A stretch of 64,000 nt of DNA from Holothuria scabra (GCA_037179385.1 CM074181.1:52090297-52154296), one strand, 5' to 3'; counted from the first letter of the stretch, positions 37,255 through 48,921 are shown. A program made the numbers and translations. Notes: a model not told the origin generated them from the letters alone.

Positions 37255-38060
37255 TGTACATTCATGATCCCTATTGTTTTTTCTGGTGGAGGTCAAAGGA
37301 CATTTGGGTCATCGGAGGTTAAATGGAAAATACATTGGAAAACGAACACTCTGAGGAGGTGTCTCGTTCATAACATGTGGATAACACGTATGGGAAAGAT
37401 GATTTTTTATTGTTTTGGTAGAGGTCAAAAGTCATTTGGGTTACCAGTGGTGAAAAGTTTAAGCATCATAAAACAAGGCATGTATGACAGGGGGACTTTG
37501 ACTTTGATATTTAGTACGTGGATTGGAAAAAAATGCTAAGTTAATCATCCCAGTTGTGTTTGATGGAGGTCACAGGTCATTTAAGGTTATCTGAGGTCAA
37601 CACAACATCGTAAGCGGGAAACTTTTTGGATCTCATATTTGGCAGTTAGTTAGACTATAAATTAAAAAAAAAATAGTCCTTGCCGACTTTGCAGGGTTCA
37701 AAGTTCATTTTAGGCCACGGCAGGTCAAAAGGTCAATACTCTGTAAACATGGTGTCTCAAGCGTGGAACCTGATGAATATTATACTTCACATGTGGATGG
37801 CCAATATTAATGTAATGATACCCAGCGTTGTTTTGTAGTGATCAAGGTTATGTTGCAGAGTTCGAAAAGTTATAACCTTGCAAAGAAGGTACCTCAGCAT
37901 GAATATAACTCCCTGGAATGCATCTTATCCTTAACATGTGTTTGACTCGTATAAAATTAATAATCTCGGCTGTATTTGGTGGAGGTCATAAGGAAGGTCA
38001 TGAGAAGCTTAAAGTCACACACGATATTTCATGCAGGCAAGCTTCAAGGGATCTCATACT
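37255..38060 (+). repeat. dispersed AGGTCA-rich repeat, copy 4
   Basis: Rounds of 'ttggtagaggtcaaaagtcat', 'tgggtcatcggaggtt' and 'gtgtctcaagcgtgg' like the RAF-intron copies, more diverged. A perfect two-base-spaced repeat AGGTCA-AA-AGGTCA (DR2 type) lies at 37722-37735. Confidence 0.6.
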
Positions 38061-38532
38061 TGACACGCAGGTGATCCTCACCGAGTGGATGAAAACTGAA
38101 AATAACCACAGAGGTGTTTAGACTTTCACATTCTGACATTGTTATTTCAGGAGTGTTGCGACTCAATTGACGGGCGCAAGAAAGAACAATCATACATTCG
38201 AGGGGTAAGAAATCGCCAGTCCTTTTGACTTTGGCTTTCTGATTTATAGCGTTTGAGTTTATTTCCACAGTTTAAATACAAAAGGATACAACAATTAAAC
38301 AAGGCGGTGGAGGAGGACTGAAAAGCAAAGCTTATGCTAGCAGTCCCCCTTTACAAAAAGAAGAAAAAAAAAATCATGACAAAATAGAACAGCAAGGAAA
38401 CAAAGAAAGCCTAAACCACCTAAGAAGAATAATCGCTAGGCAAATGGGATTTTAATTTAGTTTTGAAAGAAAATACAGATTTAGCATCTTTTAAGGTTCT
38501 GCGTAGTGAGTTACATATACTGACCCCGGTAT

Positions 38533-38973
38533 TTATGAAAAGGCGGCGTGATATTTCTGTGTAGAAAAAAATGTACGCATATGTTGAGAAAAACGTGTGT
38601 TATGGGTATGAACATCACTGTAAAACTTGAAGTATTCATCAAAACTGCGGGGTAGAAATCTGTTAACATATTTATACATAAAAACACCGGCTTGGAATTT
38701 GAAGGTATCGAAAATCGTTAGAATTTTTAGGTTTGAAAAAAGGATGGCACTGTGGGCACAATAACTAGAATTCGTAATAATACGAACAGCTTTCTTTTGG
38801 AGAACGTGTAGACGGTTTAAATAAGAGGGAAAAGCATTTCCCCAGATAATATTGCAATAAGACAATTTAGATTGTATAAGGGAATCGTATAATGTTTTCA
38901 GAGTATGGGAAGGCACAAAAAAGCGAATTTTATGGAAGATCCCCTTAAGAGATGTTAGAGCAAAGATAGTCAA
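38533..38973 (-). pseudogene. LINE reverse-transcriptase C-terminal fragment
   Basis: 146 codons covering the region after the RT palm typical of CR1/Jockey-type ORF2 (S-L-x-Y-x-x-x-I-W-G, then L-Q-K-K-A-V-R). It has no host-gene features and is out of frame with the upstream RT segment. Confidence 0.8.
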
Positions 38974-39214
38974 TGTGATTTTTCCAAGATAGTTGGGAAT
39001 CTAAGTAAATACCGAGAAACTTAGTTTTGTCAACTAAATTAATTTCATTGTTATCGAAATAGATGTGAATCGTATCAACTTTACGTTGGATGGGACGAAA
39101 TATCATGAAATTTGTTTTACTTGTATTTAATGCAGTAATGATAGCTTGTTTACCCTAAACCATGTGGAAACGCAACTTAACTCAGCATTAATAATGCGGG
39201 AAACATGATGAATG

Positions 39215-39424
39215 TCACTGCTTGAACAAAATGCTGGTATCATCAGCAAATAGGGTAATATTAAGCAAGGTAGAACACTTACATAGGTCATTGATGTAAA
39301 TGAGAAAGAGTAATGGTCCGGGTATAGAACCATGTGAGACACCACAAGTTACAGAATCGTACTTTGAAAATGTCTTATTTACGCATGCAACTTGAGTTCT
39401 ATCGGATAAAAAGCTTCTAAACAA
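39215..39424 (-). pseudogene. LINE reverse-transcriptase palm fragment
   Basis: Contains GPLLFLIYINDL and the catalytic FADD box in one short frame. The expected GVPQGS motif is altered to GVSHGS, a sign of decay. Flanked by frameshifts. Confidence 0.8.
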
Positions 39425-39509
39425 ATGGTAACAATTCCTCGGATTCCATAATGAGTAAGTTTCTTAAGCAAAATATCATGGTTAACAGTGTCAAAAGCTT
39501 TGGAGAGAT

Positions 39510-39734
39510 CTAAAAAACACCAATGGTTATTTCATTATTGTCGAATCCCTTAGCAATGTAATTCACGATTTCGGCTGCCGCCACAGAGGTACATGAATTT
39601 TCACGAAAACCAAACTGGAACGGTGAGAAAATATCATTGTTGTTTAAGAAGTCGATGAGTCTACTGTACATTAATTTTTCAAGAACTTTTGAGATGGTAG
39701 GAAGAATGGAGATTGGCCTATAGTTGGAAAGCAC
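39510..39734 (-). pseudogene. LINE reverse-transcriptase N-terminal fragment
   Basis: Contains SNYRPISILPTISKVLEKLM and FGFRENSCTS, the standard RT fingers region. Frameshifted relative to both neighbours. Confidence 0.8.
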
Positions 39735-40189
39735 AGCTTTAAAAACCAGATTTAAAAATGGGAGTAACTCTAGCTATTTTCATACGGCTCGGAAAAATTC
39801 CACTGAAGAGGGAAAGATTACAGATATGCGTAAGGGGTAAGATAATATTTCGGTCAAGGTTTTGTGAAGTCAAGAGAGCCTTTTCTCGGGCGCATTCGGT
39901 GCTCAAACGGTATTACGATTTCAGAAAAAAGACTTTTTGAACATTATTCTCATAGGGGAAATAAGGAAGCCGTTTGATTATGTAGGAGTTTTGTCAGGCA
40001 CTAGCCTTTGTTACGCCTTCGTGGCTACGGTTACTTAGTTGGGATTTTCGTAGCGATGAGAGGGACGGGCAGAGAGGTCCTAGAAAGTTCGTACTACCAA
40101 TGACGTAACACATCTTATGAATTTTGTTCCCTAACAAAAATATATTTCGCCTGCTCCCTCTCCTACCTTCATTACGTTGTCTGGATACC

Positions 40190-40290
40190 GGTTAAATCCC
40201 TTCCCACGGCCATTGTGCCTGATGCTCCGCATTAGCGATGGAGTAGGAAAACATTCTGTTTTCCTACAACTGAGAAAAGGTCGTGGGAGC
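40190..40290 (+). repeat. SINE body fragment
   Basis: gccattgtgcctgatgctcc, gcgatggagtaggaaaac and ctacaactgagaaaagg parallel the SINE body at 59.81-59.89 kb with small gaps. Confidence 0.5.
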
Positions 40291-40299
40291 CGCAAGATA

Positions 40300-42838
40300 A
40301 CACCCGTCCGGAAGGTTGTAAGTATAGAGGCCAAAAAAGATTAAGTAACCCTTCTCGTGGTCGATTCGTGTCAAACATGAATGAATATTACATTTGAAAC
40401 CATGGTGTGCTGAAGTATTGCATTATAATCTTCCTGTCATGATAGGCCCATTTCCCCTTCTCCATTGACCAGTTCTGAATACAGGCTGGTTTAAACCCCA
40501 TTTTTTCGAAATTGGCCCGGTGAATAAAAAGCCAGGGCGAGTCCGGACTCGGACTCGAAATTTCAGAATTTGAAGGAATCGACCAGATAGGTTGATTTTC
40601 TTTCCCATTGAGAAAGTACAGGGTCTCGAGTCTGAGTCCGGACTTAAGTCCTTTAAAGTTGAAAATTGCCGGACTGGTAACTCGGACTCTCCGGGCTCGA
40701 CTTCAGCCCTGCTCTAAACTTGAAAATGTTAAGCTGATGCGTGACCCGTATATACCCTTTCATACCAGCTGAAGTATTTACTGATCTACCTGGGTATTGC
40801 AAATGGACCGTTCGTCTCTGTTTCCAAACACGAAAAACTGAAAAAGCTCTATGCTTCATGATGTGGCACTTCCATATTGCTTCATTACTTGATTGGTTGG
40901 CAAGTTATTGAAATTTTAATTCATCGCTTACTAACAAACAAAATGATACAGCAACATTGCACAAACCGGAAATACTTAAAATCTGAAAACATCTGTTTAA
41001 TCGTCCTATACCAGTGGTCAGAAACCAGTGAGTCATTTTTGACCATCGGTGCAGATTTTAATGGGCTCAGTAATTGTGGAAAACTGATAGAAAGTGGACC
41101 TTGAAACAGAGCTGGTCCAATTGTAAAGTTCAGTGTTGCTTACAGGCAACCCAGTCTGATCAAAATTGTTTCTTTTTGGATTCAGCCTTTGTATGGCACT
41201 TCGAATTTATTTTAGCAACACTAAGTTTGTATGGGCGTGGCGAAGGGGGATTGGATGAGGTGTTTATCATGCTGGAAATACTAAAAATTAGAACATAGAC
41301 CAAAATGACCCGCCAGTCGTGATGGTGGCGTTTCACCTAGAAACCTTAGATAGTCTGGAGGCATCATGGTGACCTATGGGTAAGTATGGGCCTCTATTCT
41401 CACATCCCACATATGGGCGCGAATAAAACAGTAGTCGGTTGACCTTTGTTACATACACCCACGTATGTAAACTTATAACTGATTTCTATAGTTTTTTCTC
41501 CCTAACGGGATTTAAATGCACATAGTGACATGTGGGGTTGTGCTAACACTAACTAGATGGGTGGAGTGATCATTGCTGTTGCTGCATGGGATCTGTGCAT
41601 TTTGAAACGGTTCTTTTACCTAAATTTTGTGAAAATTGATCCAGTCTTGTACTGTCTATAGCTGATTTTACTCCAGCTTTTATAGTTTTTTTTTTGGCGA
41701 CACTATATAACACATTTCTGTTGGTGTGCCGTTAAATTCCATCTGACAGCAGGCACGTTGCCACGGGGGGGGGGGGGGGGGACGTTCCCCCCCCCCCAAA
41801 TTTTTCAATAAAAGGTTTTGGACTTAGGGAGAAAAAAATTATCCCCATTAAATCACCACAAACTTCAAAATACCTAGTCTGAATTCTGTCAAAATATCTC
41901 CCACTTTCGAACAAAAAAAGTACACCTTAACTCGGGTAAGGAGCGTATGAACGACGAACACAACTATTTCTGTCAATTATTAGTAGTCCATAGCGCGTGG
42001 AGATCCCTTCAGTCGAGGAGGTTACGCTAGGTATTGTTTCGAGCCTAATTTCGCACGTCAATGTATCATTCAGCTGTCATATAAGTTCTTACGTGCGAGT
42101 AATGTACATTTCCCTGGTTTCTGGGCCGGCGTTGTAGGCAGTGCAAAAAGAGAGACTTCAGACACAAAATAATTTAATGAAGTTATCCTTAAAATTTATT
42201 CCTTAAGAACAGTTTTAGGAAAAGTGTCTGGAATTACCGTATACCGCAAAAAACAATAAAGCAGTTAAATACAAGTAAAATAAACGTCTTTCTGATATAG
42301 GAGTAATTTATGTGTCCGGGGAACGGAGCAAGCAAATGCAGATCAACCCAGATGAAGTTGTTACGAAATTTTCTAACCGAGAAAAAAGAACCAGTGAGTA
42401 TCAAACTCTTTCAAGCAAGAAAGTACTTGACATCACCAATTAGCCTTGACAACCTCGTTGGCAGCTTGTTTTCATAATATCCATATTTTTCTATTTCATT
42501 TTCACTTTTAGTGTAAAAAGGGACAGTTTTGTTATGAGACCAGCTTTTTCGGAGTACAAGTATATCAAAGAAATATGCAAAATTTCGCACCATTTTGCAT
42601 CTAGAGTCCTTGAAATAGGCAAAAAATTTTCAAAGGGCAGGGGGACACCCCCTCCCCTTAGACCCCTCCCCCAGGCCGGCGAAATTCCAATAGTGATGTC
42701 CCCCCAAGTTGATTATTCTGGCTACGGGCCTGTCTGACAGACTGACTGACCGACCGACCGATCGACTTTTCGTCCCGATCAAACCTACTGTCATATCTTT
42801 ACTTGTTTGCACCTTAAAAGTATCCGTAGTCTGGTCCA
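40300..42838. other. intergenic, no gene seen
   Basis: Holds a short run of GAGTCCGGACTCGGACTCG-type repeats (40.53-40.70 kb), a G17-ACGTT-C11 snapback at 41765-41797, and C-rich DNA at 42.64-42.72 kb ending in ggctacgggcctg, a phrase common at the ends of DNA transposons. No gene. Confidence 0.5.
41765..41797. repeat. homopolymer palindrome G17-ACGTT-C11
   Basis: A run of 17 G, the loop ACGTT and 11 C. It could fold as a hairpin, or the G run alone as a quadruplex. It may also be a place where assembly length is unreliable. Confidence 0.7.
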
Positions 42839-43000
42839 TGTTATGCAAGGGTATCTCATGTTACACATCCGGAGAAACCACGTGTATGAGCTGGTGAAAT
42901 AAAAGCAGTTGGAAATAGGCTGCCCAAGGAACTACATACTAAGTTGTCTTTCTCGTTATTCTTCCTAACCTTCGAGTCAATACTCTTTTAGGACATAACA
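42839..43000 (+). repeat. 5' LTR of a Ty3/Gypsy element
   Basis: 162 bp starting TGTTATG and ending CATAACA, a perfect 7-bp terminal inverted repeat with the usual TG...CA ends. The same sequence forms the interrupted 3' LTR at 48850-48921 plus 51940-52028. The length is very short for an LTR, as in some Mag/SURL-type elements. Confidence 0.92.
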
Positions 43001-43002
43001 AT

Positions 43003-43014
43003 TGGCGACGAGGA
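43003..43014 (+). promoter_or_regulatory. primer-binding site, tRNA-Ser type
   Basis: TGGCGACGAGGA, two bases after the LTR end, is complementary to CCTCGTCG plus CCA, the 3' end of a serine tRNA (the GCT isoacceptor, as I recall). Twelve bases match before divergence. Confidence 0.75.
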
Positions 43015-43081
43015 CTAAAATTGGTGACTGAAATCGTAAGCGCACCCTCCCGTGACTTTCAATCATTTCATAACATTTACT

Positions 43082-44365
43082 ATGGAAGTTTTCGGCAACG
43101 TGGGGCAATTTGACGGAAAGTCTGAAACTTTCGATGATTATGCCGACAGGTGCGACTCCTTTATACACTCCAACGCTATTTCTGCTGGGAAACAGACAAA
43201 TTTCTTTTTGGCCATGGTTGGACCGGACACGTACAAGTTATTAAAAACAGTTTGCAGCCCTGCCAAACCTAATATCAAATCTTATGAAGAGTTGAAAACC
43301 TTGCTTCGGAATCATTTCTCTCCAAAACCTATTGTTATAGCTGAACGCTTCAAATTTTGGACAGCAAACCAAGGTTCAATGGACTCTATGTCTAGTTTCA
43401 TTGTGCGGTTAAAAGACTTAGCCACTCATTGTGATTTCAACAATTTCCTCCAAGAAGCTCTGCGAGATAGATTGGTATCTGGTCTACATTCACGATTTTC
43501 AAAAACGCAGACTCAACTTCTCGCTATTCCAGATCTTACTTTTGAGAAAGCCAAAGCTAAATGTATAGCTGACGATATGGCTCATACTGCAACTGACGAG
43601 CATCAAAATGGCGCCTCCTCTTCTACTACCACTCACAGACTCACCCATCAAGGTCACCATCGTAGCTACCAGACGAGACAGTCTAAAAATAAGTCTTCGC
43701 AGCCTTGTAAATGTTGCGGAGGTAACGACCACCAGCATGAAGATTGTAAATTCCGAAACGCAACATGTCACTCTTGTGGTAAACAAGGGCACATTCAGCG
43801 AGTATGCCGTTCTAAGGGGAAGAAATCTACATCTACATATCATGGCTCTAGACGGGAAGGACATGGACGAAGCAACCCAAATTCTACATCCTCCCACACC
43901 CGTAATTTAGAGGAAATTTCCGACAATGAGGTTCACCATAGTGTCAATGAGCAGGCTTCGGAGCTGATTTCCACATCAGTGGACAGCGTGCGAACCGATG
44001 AGGACAGTTACAGCTTCGGGTTATTCAATATTTCTGGGGATACGGAGAGTGTCAGTAGAAAACCTTACCTGATTACGTTATCTATTGGAGAGAAACAAAC
44101 GCCCGTATCGATGGATTGGACACAGGAGCCTCTCGCTCCACTGACTATTTCCGAAAGTGTTTACAGAGCTCACCTGTCACAATCATACCCACTTAAGAAC
44201 TGTAACCTTACCCTGAGGGGATATTCAGGTGAGAAAATACCTGTTTTAGGTAGCATTTCTGTACCAGTTAAGTATAATAACAATTCGGAACACATGATGG
44301 AGTTGGTTGTAATTAAGGGCAATATGCCATGCCTATTTGGTAGAGATGGTCTGTCCAAAATCAAA
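43082..44365 (+). pseudogene. gag-protease region of the Gypsy element
   Basis: The Met at 43082 (MEVFGNVGQFDGK) is the likely start, because upstream in-frame codons lie in the leader. Residues about 1-165 form the capsid-like part. Two zinc knuckles follow, Cys209-Cys212-His217-Cys222 and Cys229-Cys232-His237-Cys242 (CX2CX4HX4C), which bind genomic RNA. The protease region starts near residue 325. Its active-site D-T-G-A-S (44119-44133) is encoded in a different frame from the surrounding open frame, implying two compensating indels. The frame ends in the inserted LINE sequence, shortly after GRDGLSKIK. Confidence 0.9.
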
Positions 44366-44870
44366 TCATCGAAGAAGATATAATCTTCTCCAGCCATATA
44401 CTAGGACAATGTTTGCACACTCTCACGTGAGAAGTAGCGGGGTATCTCTCTGGAACTCTCTTGACATTAGCATTAGAAATGCCCCTAACATTAATCTATT
44501 CAAGAAGTATTTAAAGAAATCTTTTTTATTATTGTACGTGGATAATTAATCTTACCTGGCTAAAAAATAAATAAATAACCAAATAAATAAATAATTTAAA
44601 ATCTGGCTAAAAGTAAGCATCAAACTAGCAGCAATTCTTTATATACCATCATGTAAATGCTATAGGAGTCATATCCGTATTTATATATATTCTAGTTGTG
44701 TAAGCAATTAAGAACATCTCAGTTATTAGGGCCAGACTAGAAAAGCTTGCAAGCTTCATCTGGTTCCTTTTTTCTACTGTCTTCATACTCACGTTTCTTG
44801 TAAATATCATTACGTGTTGTATCATAATAATAATGATAATGACTGTACGTTTGTATGTAGTAAAGTTGAA

Positions 44871-44905
<35 letters not shown>

Positions 44906-44906
44906 A
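44366..44906 (+). mobile_element. 5'-truncated LINE 3' end inserted between protease and RT
   Basis: Starts inside a LINE ORF2 C-terminus (RTMFAHSHVRSSGVSLWNSL, then INLFKKYLKKSF and stop at 44547-44549), followed by about 350 bp of AT-rich 3' UTR and a (CAA)n tail ending at 44906. Host reading resumes at 44907 with LNWESIF, exactly where the Gypsy frame broke off after LSKIK. A short CAAA is present at both edges, compatible with a target duplication. Confidence 0.85.
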
Positions 44907-45645
44907 CTTAATTGGGAATCCATATTTTTGACCTCTGTTTCAAAGTTACCAGGTCTAGATAAAATTTTGAGGGAAAATGAGGTGTTGTTTACGTCAGAGG
45001 GGTCTGGTATTAATGGGTTTTCAGCAAGTTTGAAAGTAAAACCTGGTAGCAAACCAATGTACCAGAAATATCGGCCTGTTCCCTACAAAATGGTGTCCCA
45101 AGTTGAAAGGGAGTATGAGAAATTGATCGGGGCTGGTGTTCTCACACGTATAGATTACTTCGACTGGGCATCGCCAGTAGTAAATGTCTAAAAGGATAAC
45201 GGGGCCATTAGAGTGTGTGGCGACTATAAGGCCGTCAACGAGTGTATTGAAGATGACGGTTACAAGCTTCCCTATACTCAAGACTTACTTGCCAAGTTAG
45301 CACAAACTGGAAGTAGGCCTAAAGTATTCTCTGTGATTGATCTTTCAGGGGCATTTAATCAGTTGACCCTCGACGAGGAATCTAGCAAAATCTTAGTCAT
45401 GAATTCCCACAAAGAGTTATTAGCCCCCAAGCGATTATGTTATGGGGTAAAAACTGCCCCGCCCTTTTTCAGGCCACGATGGACAAACTTCTAGCTGGCG
45501 TAGACCAAGTATTTTGCTACATCGACGATATTCTTATCGCTACAAAGTCAAATGAGGATCATATTAAGGTCTTAGATCAAGTATTTCAAAGATTGCGAAA
45601 ACATAATGTACGATTGAACGCAGAGAAGTGTAAATTTTCAAGTCT
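44907..45645 (+). pseudogene. Gypsy reverse transcriptase, broken
   Basis: Recognisable RT blocks: RPVPYKMVSQVEREYEKLIG, DWASPVVNV, VFSVIDLSGAFNQL (first catalytic Asp) and the YIDD box at 45518-45529. Damage: an in-frame TAA at 45189-45191, a frameshift near 45465-45475 (between YGVKTAP and the next block), and another near 45645. RT copies the element RNA into DNA; this copy is inactive. Confidence 0.92.
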
Positions 45646-46570
45646 TCAATAACGTATTTGGGACATGAACTAAGTGCAAAAGGGATCAGCCCTTTGCAAG
45701 ACAAAGTTGGGGATATTCGCAGGGCACGTCGCCCAACTAATGTGTCGGAACTTAAGTCTTTCCTGGGGATGTTGAATTATTACGGTTAATTTATTGACAA
45801 TTTGTCTTCTAAGATGTAACTATTGTATGCACTATTACGCCATGACTCTAACTGGGTTTGGAGCTCAGCACGTGAAAAAGCCTTCCAAGAGGCAAAACAA
45901 ATCCTAGCAAGTGAGCAAGTACTTGCACACTTTGATCCTTCTCAAACTATTGTGTTAAGTGTAGATGCAAGCCCTTACGGGCTCGGTGCGGTATTAAGCC
46001 ACAGCTTTGCAAATGGGTCAGAACGACCGATTGCCTACGCCTCTAGGACACTTAGTAAGTCAGAGAAAAATTATGCCCAAATCGAGAAGGAGGCCTTGGC
46101 GATAATATTTGGGATTAAGAAATTCCACTTGTACCTGTATGGTAACCATTTTGTATTGATTACAGATCATCAACCTTTAACTAGAATTTTCGGCCCCAAA
46201 TCTGGTATTCCAGCACTGGCGGCGGCTAGAATGCAGAGATGGGCTGTACTACTTTCAGCATATCAGTACACAATTGAACATAGGCCATCAGCGCAAAATG
46301 CAAACGCGGGTTTGTTGAGTAGGCTTCCCGTGGGTGACCCATGTAGTGGGGACCCCGAAGAACATTTTGTCTTTGCAATTGGAGTGGACGATGTACCTAT
46401 TACAGCGTCCGAAATTGCAACAGCCACAAGCCGCGACACAGTTTTGCCTAAAGTGTATGACTTAACACTCAATGAATGGCCTATTCACACGGATAATACA
46501 AATTTAAAGCCATTCTTAAGACGAGTAGATGAGCTGTCGCTAGAGGACGGTTGTGTACTTTGGGGAAGGA
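45646..46570 (+). pseudogene. Gypsy RT connection and RNase H, broken
   Basis: After TYLGHELSAKGISPLQDK and ELKSFLGMLNYY, stops lie at 45787-45789 and 45817-45819. From 45823 an open stretch encodes the RNase H: LSVDASPYGLGAVLSH, AQIEKEALAIIFGIKKFHLY, ITDHQPL, and ends with a chromosomal-type linker. The metal-binding D, E and D positions are all visible. A frameshift near 46570 separates it from integrase. Confidence 0.9.
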
Positions 46571-47530
46571 GGGTATAGTCATTCCCGGTAAGCTGCAAGA
46601 CTTCCTGCTGGAAGAGCTTCACGAGGGACACCCAGGCATGAGTAGAATGAAAGCCATCGCGTGGTCTCATGTCTGGTGGCCAGGAATTGACAAGGACATA
46701 GAGGAGAAAGTACGCAAGTGCGCGCAGTGTACCCAGGTGCAGAGAGCTCCGAAGCCGGAGCCACTGTTGTTATGGCCATGGGCCACTCAGCCTTGGCAAA
46801 GAATTCATATTGACTACCTAGAAACCAAAGGTCAACATTTTCTGCTTGTAGTGGACAGTTATTCGAAGTGGTTAGAAGTATTTCCTATGCACAGCACCAC
46901 TAGCTTAGCCACCATAAATGCATTGAGATCATTGTTTGCCCGTTACGGCCTACCAATTCAATTAGTCAGTGACAATGGCCCTCAGTTCACATCTGATGAA
47001 TTTAGGGCATTTCTTAAGTCAAACGACGTGGAACACACGTTAGCCCCACCCTATCATCCTGCAAGTAACGGTCTGGCGGAACGCAATGTTCAGACATTTA
47101 AGAATGAATTCACTAAATCCAATGCAAAGGATTTATCCCACAAAGTTGCTAGTGTATTGTTTTCCTTAAGAAACACCCCAAACTCCACAACAGGAAAAAC
47201 TCCAGCCGAGTTGTTTTCAATCGCTACCCCCGAACTAGGCTCTCTTTAGTGAAACCTTGCTTACAGAGGAAGGTGGACAGGAGACAATCAGCCACTAAGC
47301 AACACAAGGATAGTAAGAACCCCAAGGTGAGAAAGTTTGATCTTTTTCAACCGGTTCGGGTACGAAATAAAAAGGGGGGTAGGGAAAAATGGATCCCAGG
47401 GACAATTATCTCGATCAAGGGTCTACGTACATATATAGTTAGGATTCCAGGGAACAATCGTAGGTTTGTCCATTCAGATCATCTCATACCGGATGACACA
47501 GGTAGTTTCTCAGAGAACCTAAAAAGATAA
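46571..47530 (+). pseudogene. Gypsy integrase, broken near the C-terminus
   Basis: The zinc-binding HHCC module (HEGHPGMSRMK ... CAQCTQ) is followed by the DDE core: HIDYLETKGQHFLLVVD, LVSDNGPQFTSDEF and PYHPASNGLAERNVQTFK, with D, D and E visible. A TAG at 47247-47249 and a frameshift separate the C-terminal module, which has a GPY/F-like RVRNKK...WIPGTIISIKG pattern and ends at 47528-47530. No chromodomain is evident. Confidence 0.92.
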
Positions 47531-47846
47531 TGACAGTGATAGACTCCCTTTGTCATCTGAAGACCCAGTTCAAAGAGGCACCGAAGTCTTAATTATTATT
47601 CACCTCTTACTTCCTTAAATTTACAACAATTAATCTTAAATCTACTTACAATCTTTTACAGCTTAAGGTATCACTCTTTGTCCAAGGGGTAGTGTTGTTA
47701 GCGTCGATTGTACAGCAGCACAGCGTAGGACTCGGTTCTGCGAAGGCAGGATGAAGACTATAGTGATCGGTAAATGGCGACACAATTACAGCGTTAAGCG
47801 GTGAAGCAGGCGTCTGGTCTCTGTATTATCTGTGTATCTTCCGTTC
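47531..47846. other. Gypsy 3' non-coding region
   Basis: Sequence after pol and before the MITE; no env-like frame and no polypurine tract seen. Confidence 0.5.
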
Positions 47847-48519
47847 GGTGCTAATTTAGAATCCGTGCCCGGAAGTAGACATAATTTTACTCACTTCACA
47901 ATTTCCAAAAGAGGGCGCTCAAACTTTAAGTTTTTTCTTTTTTAAGTAAAAAACCCTTTTCTTTTTTTCCTCACTCGAGGAACAGCGCTATAACTGTGTG
48001 CTGAGGAAAGAAGAGAATGGTTAGTGCTGTGGAAGAAAGAAAAGCATTGTTAGTATCGACCCTAGCGATATAGCGATTTTAGGTCATGAAGACCAGCGCG
48101 CTCCGACCCCGCTACGAAGAGGTTGCTCTACTGATTACATAATCATTGACTAATGATATGTGTTGTAAAGAAAGAAACTGTAGGTATACGTAGTTACGTT
48201 AAGTGCTTGGAAATTTATATGAAAAGTGTGGTTGCCTTCTAGTGTGAGTTGTGACAAAGGAATTGTTTATATACCCCTACGTATACAGTTCCTATGCATG
48301 CGTACACCTGCATATGGCCCACCCTAACCCTATACCTATGCGTACGTAACCCTAACCTTATTACTATGCGTACGTAACCCTAACCTTATTACTATGCGTA
48401 CGTAACCCTAACCTATTACTATGCGTACGTAACCCTAACCTATTACTATAGCTATGCATACGTAACCCCTAACCGTACAGCTATGACGCAGTTCCGGGCA
48501 CGGATTCTAAATTAGAGCC
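47847..48519. mobile_element. 673-bp MITE with 28-bp inverted repeats
   Basis: GG(TG/CT)CTAATTTAGAATCCGT and eight further bases at the left are the reverse complement of the right end; the inner 24 bp match perfectly. A perfect 8-bp direct repeat TTCCGTTC flanks it (47839-47846, 48520-48527). It has no coding frame. The 8-bp duplication fits hAT- or P-like elements, though the termini do not match a family I recognise. It sits between pol and the 3' LTR of the Gypsy copy. Confidence 0.88.
48336..48478 (+). repeat. telomere-like minisatellite inside the MITE
   Basis: Five units of TATGCGTACGTAACCCTAAC plus a short spacer, with starts near 48336, 48364, 48392, 48419 and 48453 (26-34 bp spacing). 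Each unit embeds CCCTAA, the metazoan telomere hexamer on the complementary strand, but the array lies inside a transposon and is not a chromosome end. Confidence 0.85.
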
Positions 48520-48849
48520 TTCCGTTCTCTTCTCTCCTGTCACACTGCTTGCATGACCTTTTATATATCTGGTAGTTCTTCCAGAAAAGTCTGGAACTCT
48601 TATGGAAACGTCTCGTTTGATCTCGTACAAAACAAACAGCGAACGTTCTGGGCTCAGTAACCCATAACCACAAGTTGGCTATTATTAGGCCATTCCATCA
48701 TACAGTAGTTTCCAGTACCTGTGCGAATGTTCTCTGGGGTTACCTGTTGAATATGCTCGAGAGACAACACCGATGCTAGCACTTTCTAGAACTCTCCACT
48801 TGCTCGTCCATGGATTCAATCTGGTTGATGTCGTCTCGTAACAGGTCCA
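48520..48849. other. Gypsy 3' non-coding region
   Basis: Between the MITE and the 3' LTR. Ends gtaacaggtcca; the same GGTCCA precedes the 5' LTR. No purine-rich tract is seen where one is expected. Confidence 0.5.
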
Positions 48850-48921
48850 TGTTAGGCAAGGTATCTCATGTTACACATCCGGCGAAGCCACGTGTATGAG
48901 CTGGTGAAATGAAAGCAGTTC
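48850..48921 (+). repeat. 3' LTR, left part
   Basis: TGTTAGGCAAGG...AAAGCAGTT matches the first 72 bp of the 5' LTR with a few substitutions and one missing G. The match stops at AGTTC, where the LINE begins. Confidence 0.92.

Larger units (their letters stand above)
38270..39860 (-). mobile_element. 5'-truncated LINE, CR1/Jockey-like
   Basis: On the minus strand, broken frames give a reverse-transcriptase core: [60 protein letters not shown] and FADDTSILF, then a C-terminal part with LYDSLIQSKLSYCNIIWGNA and LQKKAVRIIT. Frameshifts and stops separate at least three segments (about 39860-39510, 39424-39127, 38973-38533). No endonuclease domain is present, as expected for 5' truncation. The LINE clade is inferred loosely. 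Confidence 0.85.

Noticed and set aside
43499..43897. 132-codon minus-strand frame
   Set aside because: It is the antisense shadow of the gag zinc-knuckle region and has no motif of its own.
48336..48478. Telomere or subtelomere, from CCCTAA repeats
   Set aside because: The hexamer is embedded once per 26-34 bp unit, inside a transposon with intact inverted repeats and target duplications, and unique sequence continues on both sides.
47531..48849. env gene of the Gypsy element
   Set aside because: No open frame with signal or membrane segment occurs between pol and the 3' LTR; the fusogen-like gene at 56.6 kb lies outside the LTRs and has its own splice acceptor and polyadenylation signal.
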